Part shown: positions 23,620-24,001 of the stretch, in pieces
How positions within the stretch are numbered: position 1 is the first letter of the stretch
Layout of the letters: each line of letters opens with the position of its first letter
DNA from: an uncultured Prevotella sp.
GTDB taxonomy: Bacteria; Bacteroidota; Bacteroidia; Bacteroidales; Bacteroidaceae
DNA: 24,001 nt
Direction of reading: 5' to 3'
NCBI GenBank assembly: GCA_946998205.1
Contig: CAMPYJ010000039.1
Span: 1 to 24,001, forward strand
Program-made: the position numbers and the translations under genes
The notes under the pieces: model-generated
The model's input: only the letters and a program-made list of their open reading frames with translations
Told to the model about the DNA's origin: nothing
The model's database searches: none

Positions 23620-23850
23620 TTATTCTACGGTGTACAACCAGATGACAGCAATCATGATGAGTGCTGCAATGATGGTTAGAAAAACGAACAGAATGTCGCT
23701 AATAACCTTCCTTCTTTTTTTAGAAAGGAAGGTATTGTTCTTGAACGGTATTGACTCGTGACCTCCGTCATGCCTATGGTGATGATGGTGAGAATGGCAT
23801 CCATGAGCTCCTTCTCTCCGCACAGATGGGTTGGGGTTGTAGTCTGTCAT
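23620..23850 (-). CDS. small His-rich tail-anchored membrane protein, unknown function
   Basis: The product is a 76-residue protein I cannot assign to a family. The N-terminal half is polar and has nine His and one Cys within residues 16-31 (H16, C18, H19, H21-25, H27, H31), a likely site for Zn, Ni, Cu or Co. A basic stretch KKRRK (44-48) precedes one membrane segment (about 51-72) near the C terminus, with only a short tail (YTVE) beyond it. By charge the His-rich end should be cytoplasmic. Support for a real gene: a TAnnTTTG box at 23869-23876, a credible membrane segment and a terminator downstream. It might buffer or sense metal. Confidence 0.7.
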   Translation of the reverse strand: MTDYNPNPSVRREGAHGCHSHHHHHRHDGGHESIPFKNNTFLSKKRRKVISDILFVFLTIIAALIMIAVIWLYTVE

Positions 23851-23868
23851 TTTTTTTTATTTCTATTG

Positions 23869-23876
23869 CAAATTTA
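23869..23876 (-). promoter_or_regulatory. -7 promoter box for the His-rich protein gene
   Basis: CAAATTTA reads TAAATTTG on the minus strand, an exact TAnnTTTG match 18 bp upstream of the ATG, giving a very short leader. The nearest TTG upstream on that strand (23888-23890) is only 11 bp away, too close for a normal -33 box. Confidence 0.45.
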
Positions 23877-23950
23877 CATAAAAATCGCAATTTATGAGCC
23901 AGTAGAAATAAAAAACGGGAAATAAATTTCCTCAATTTTGGAATTCTACC

Positions 23951-24001
23951 TTAATTCCGCAGCATAAATTCTTGTAAGAACTCCAAGTGCCTGAGAAACA
24001 A
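23951..24001 (-). CDS. possible 3' end of a gene entering from the right
   Basis: On the minus strand the last 51 bases read as 16 sense codons (LFLRHLEFLQEFMLRN) followed by TAA at 23951-23953. The amphipathic, Leu/Glu/Arg-rich peptide looks like a protein C terminus, but it is too short to identify. It would lie on the same strand as the His-rich gene, about 75 bp before that gene's promoter box. Confidence 0.35.
   Translation of the reverse strand: MFLRHLEFLQEFMLRN

Overview
The window looks like a chromosomal segment from a Bacteroidota bacterium, most likely a Prevotella or close Prevotellaceae relative. This rests on the TAnnTTTG-type -7 promoter boxes, weak ribosome binding sites, type IX secretion (T9SS) sorting tails, an hmuYRSTUV-type haem locus, and Bacteroidota versions of C10 peptidase, UvrA and POT transporter. 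No tRNA, rRNA, CRISPR array or transposase gene was seen.

Left part (1-4790): a repeat-rich edge (1-187) and a cluster of hairpins (196-309) lie downstream of two minus-strand genes for secreted proteins. These are a 402-residue protein with YD-like repeats (3582-4790) and a 1043-residue streptopain-type (C10) cysteine peptidase with accessory domains and a C-terminal sorting tail (333-3464). A 986-bp non-coding stretch (4791-5776) separates them from the haem locus. It holds a promoter at each end, a triplet of TAGGTAT motifs, a nested inverted repeat and a palindrome abutting the hmuY promoter.

Centre (5777-14986): a complete hmuYRSTUV haem-acquisition locus. HmuY (surface lipoprotein haemophore) captures haem, and HmuR (TonB-dependent receptor) brings it across the outer membrane. 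HmuS is a CobN-like protein anchored by a membrane segment at each end and probably strips iron from haem in the periplasm. HmuT (polytopic), HmuU (ExbB/TolQ/MotA-like) and HmuV (DUF2149-like, with an ExbD-like Asp in its single membrane segment) look like a proton-driven unit in the inner membrane. No AAA+ chelatase ATPase is present. A hairpin terminator or attenuator between hmuY and hmuR could make HmuY the most abundant product. A 158-bp palindromic MITE-like element follows hmuV and is related to the repeats at 1-187.

Right part (15256-24001): a DUF805 membrane protein converges on uvrA (nucleotide excision repair) across a shared terminator. uvrA is preceded by a short secreted protein with a T9SS type B sorting domain. 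From a divergent promoter region with a duplicated 27-bp motif runs a tight operon encoding a LysM/periplasmic-binding fusion, a PorT-like outer-membrane barrel and a POT-family peptide transporter, which suggests envelope-to-cytoplasm capture of peptides or muropeptides. A strong terminator separates it from a small, convergently transcribed, histidine-rich membrane protein. The last 51 bases may be the 3' end of another minus-strand gene.
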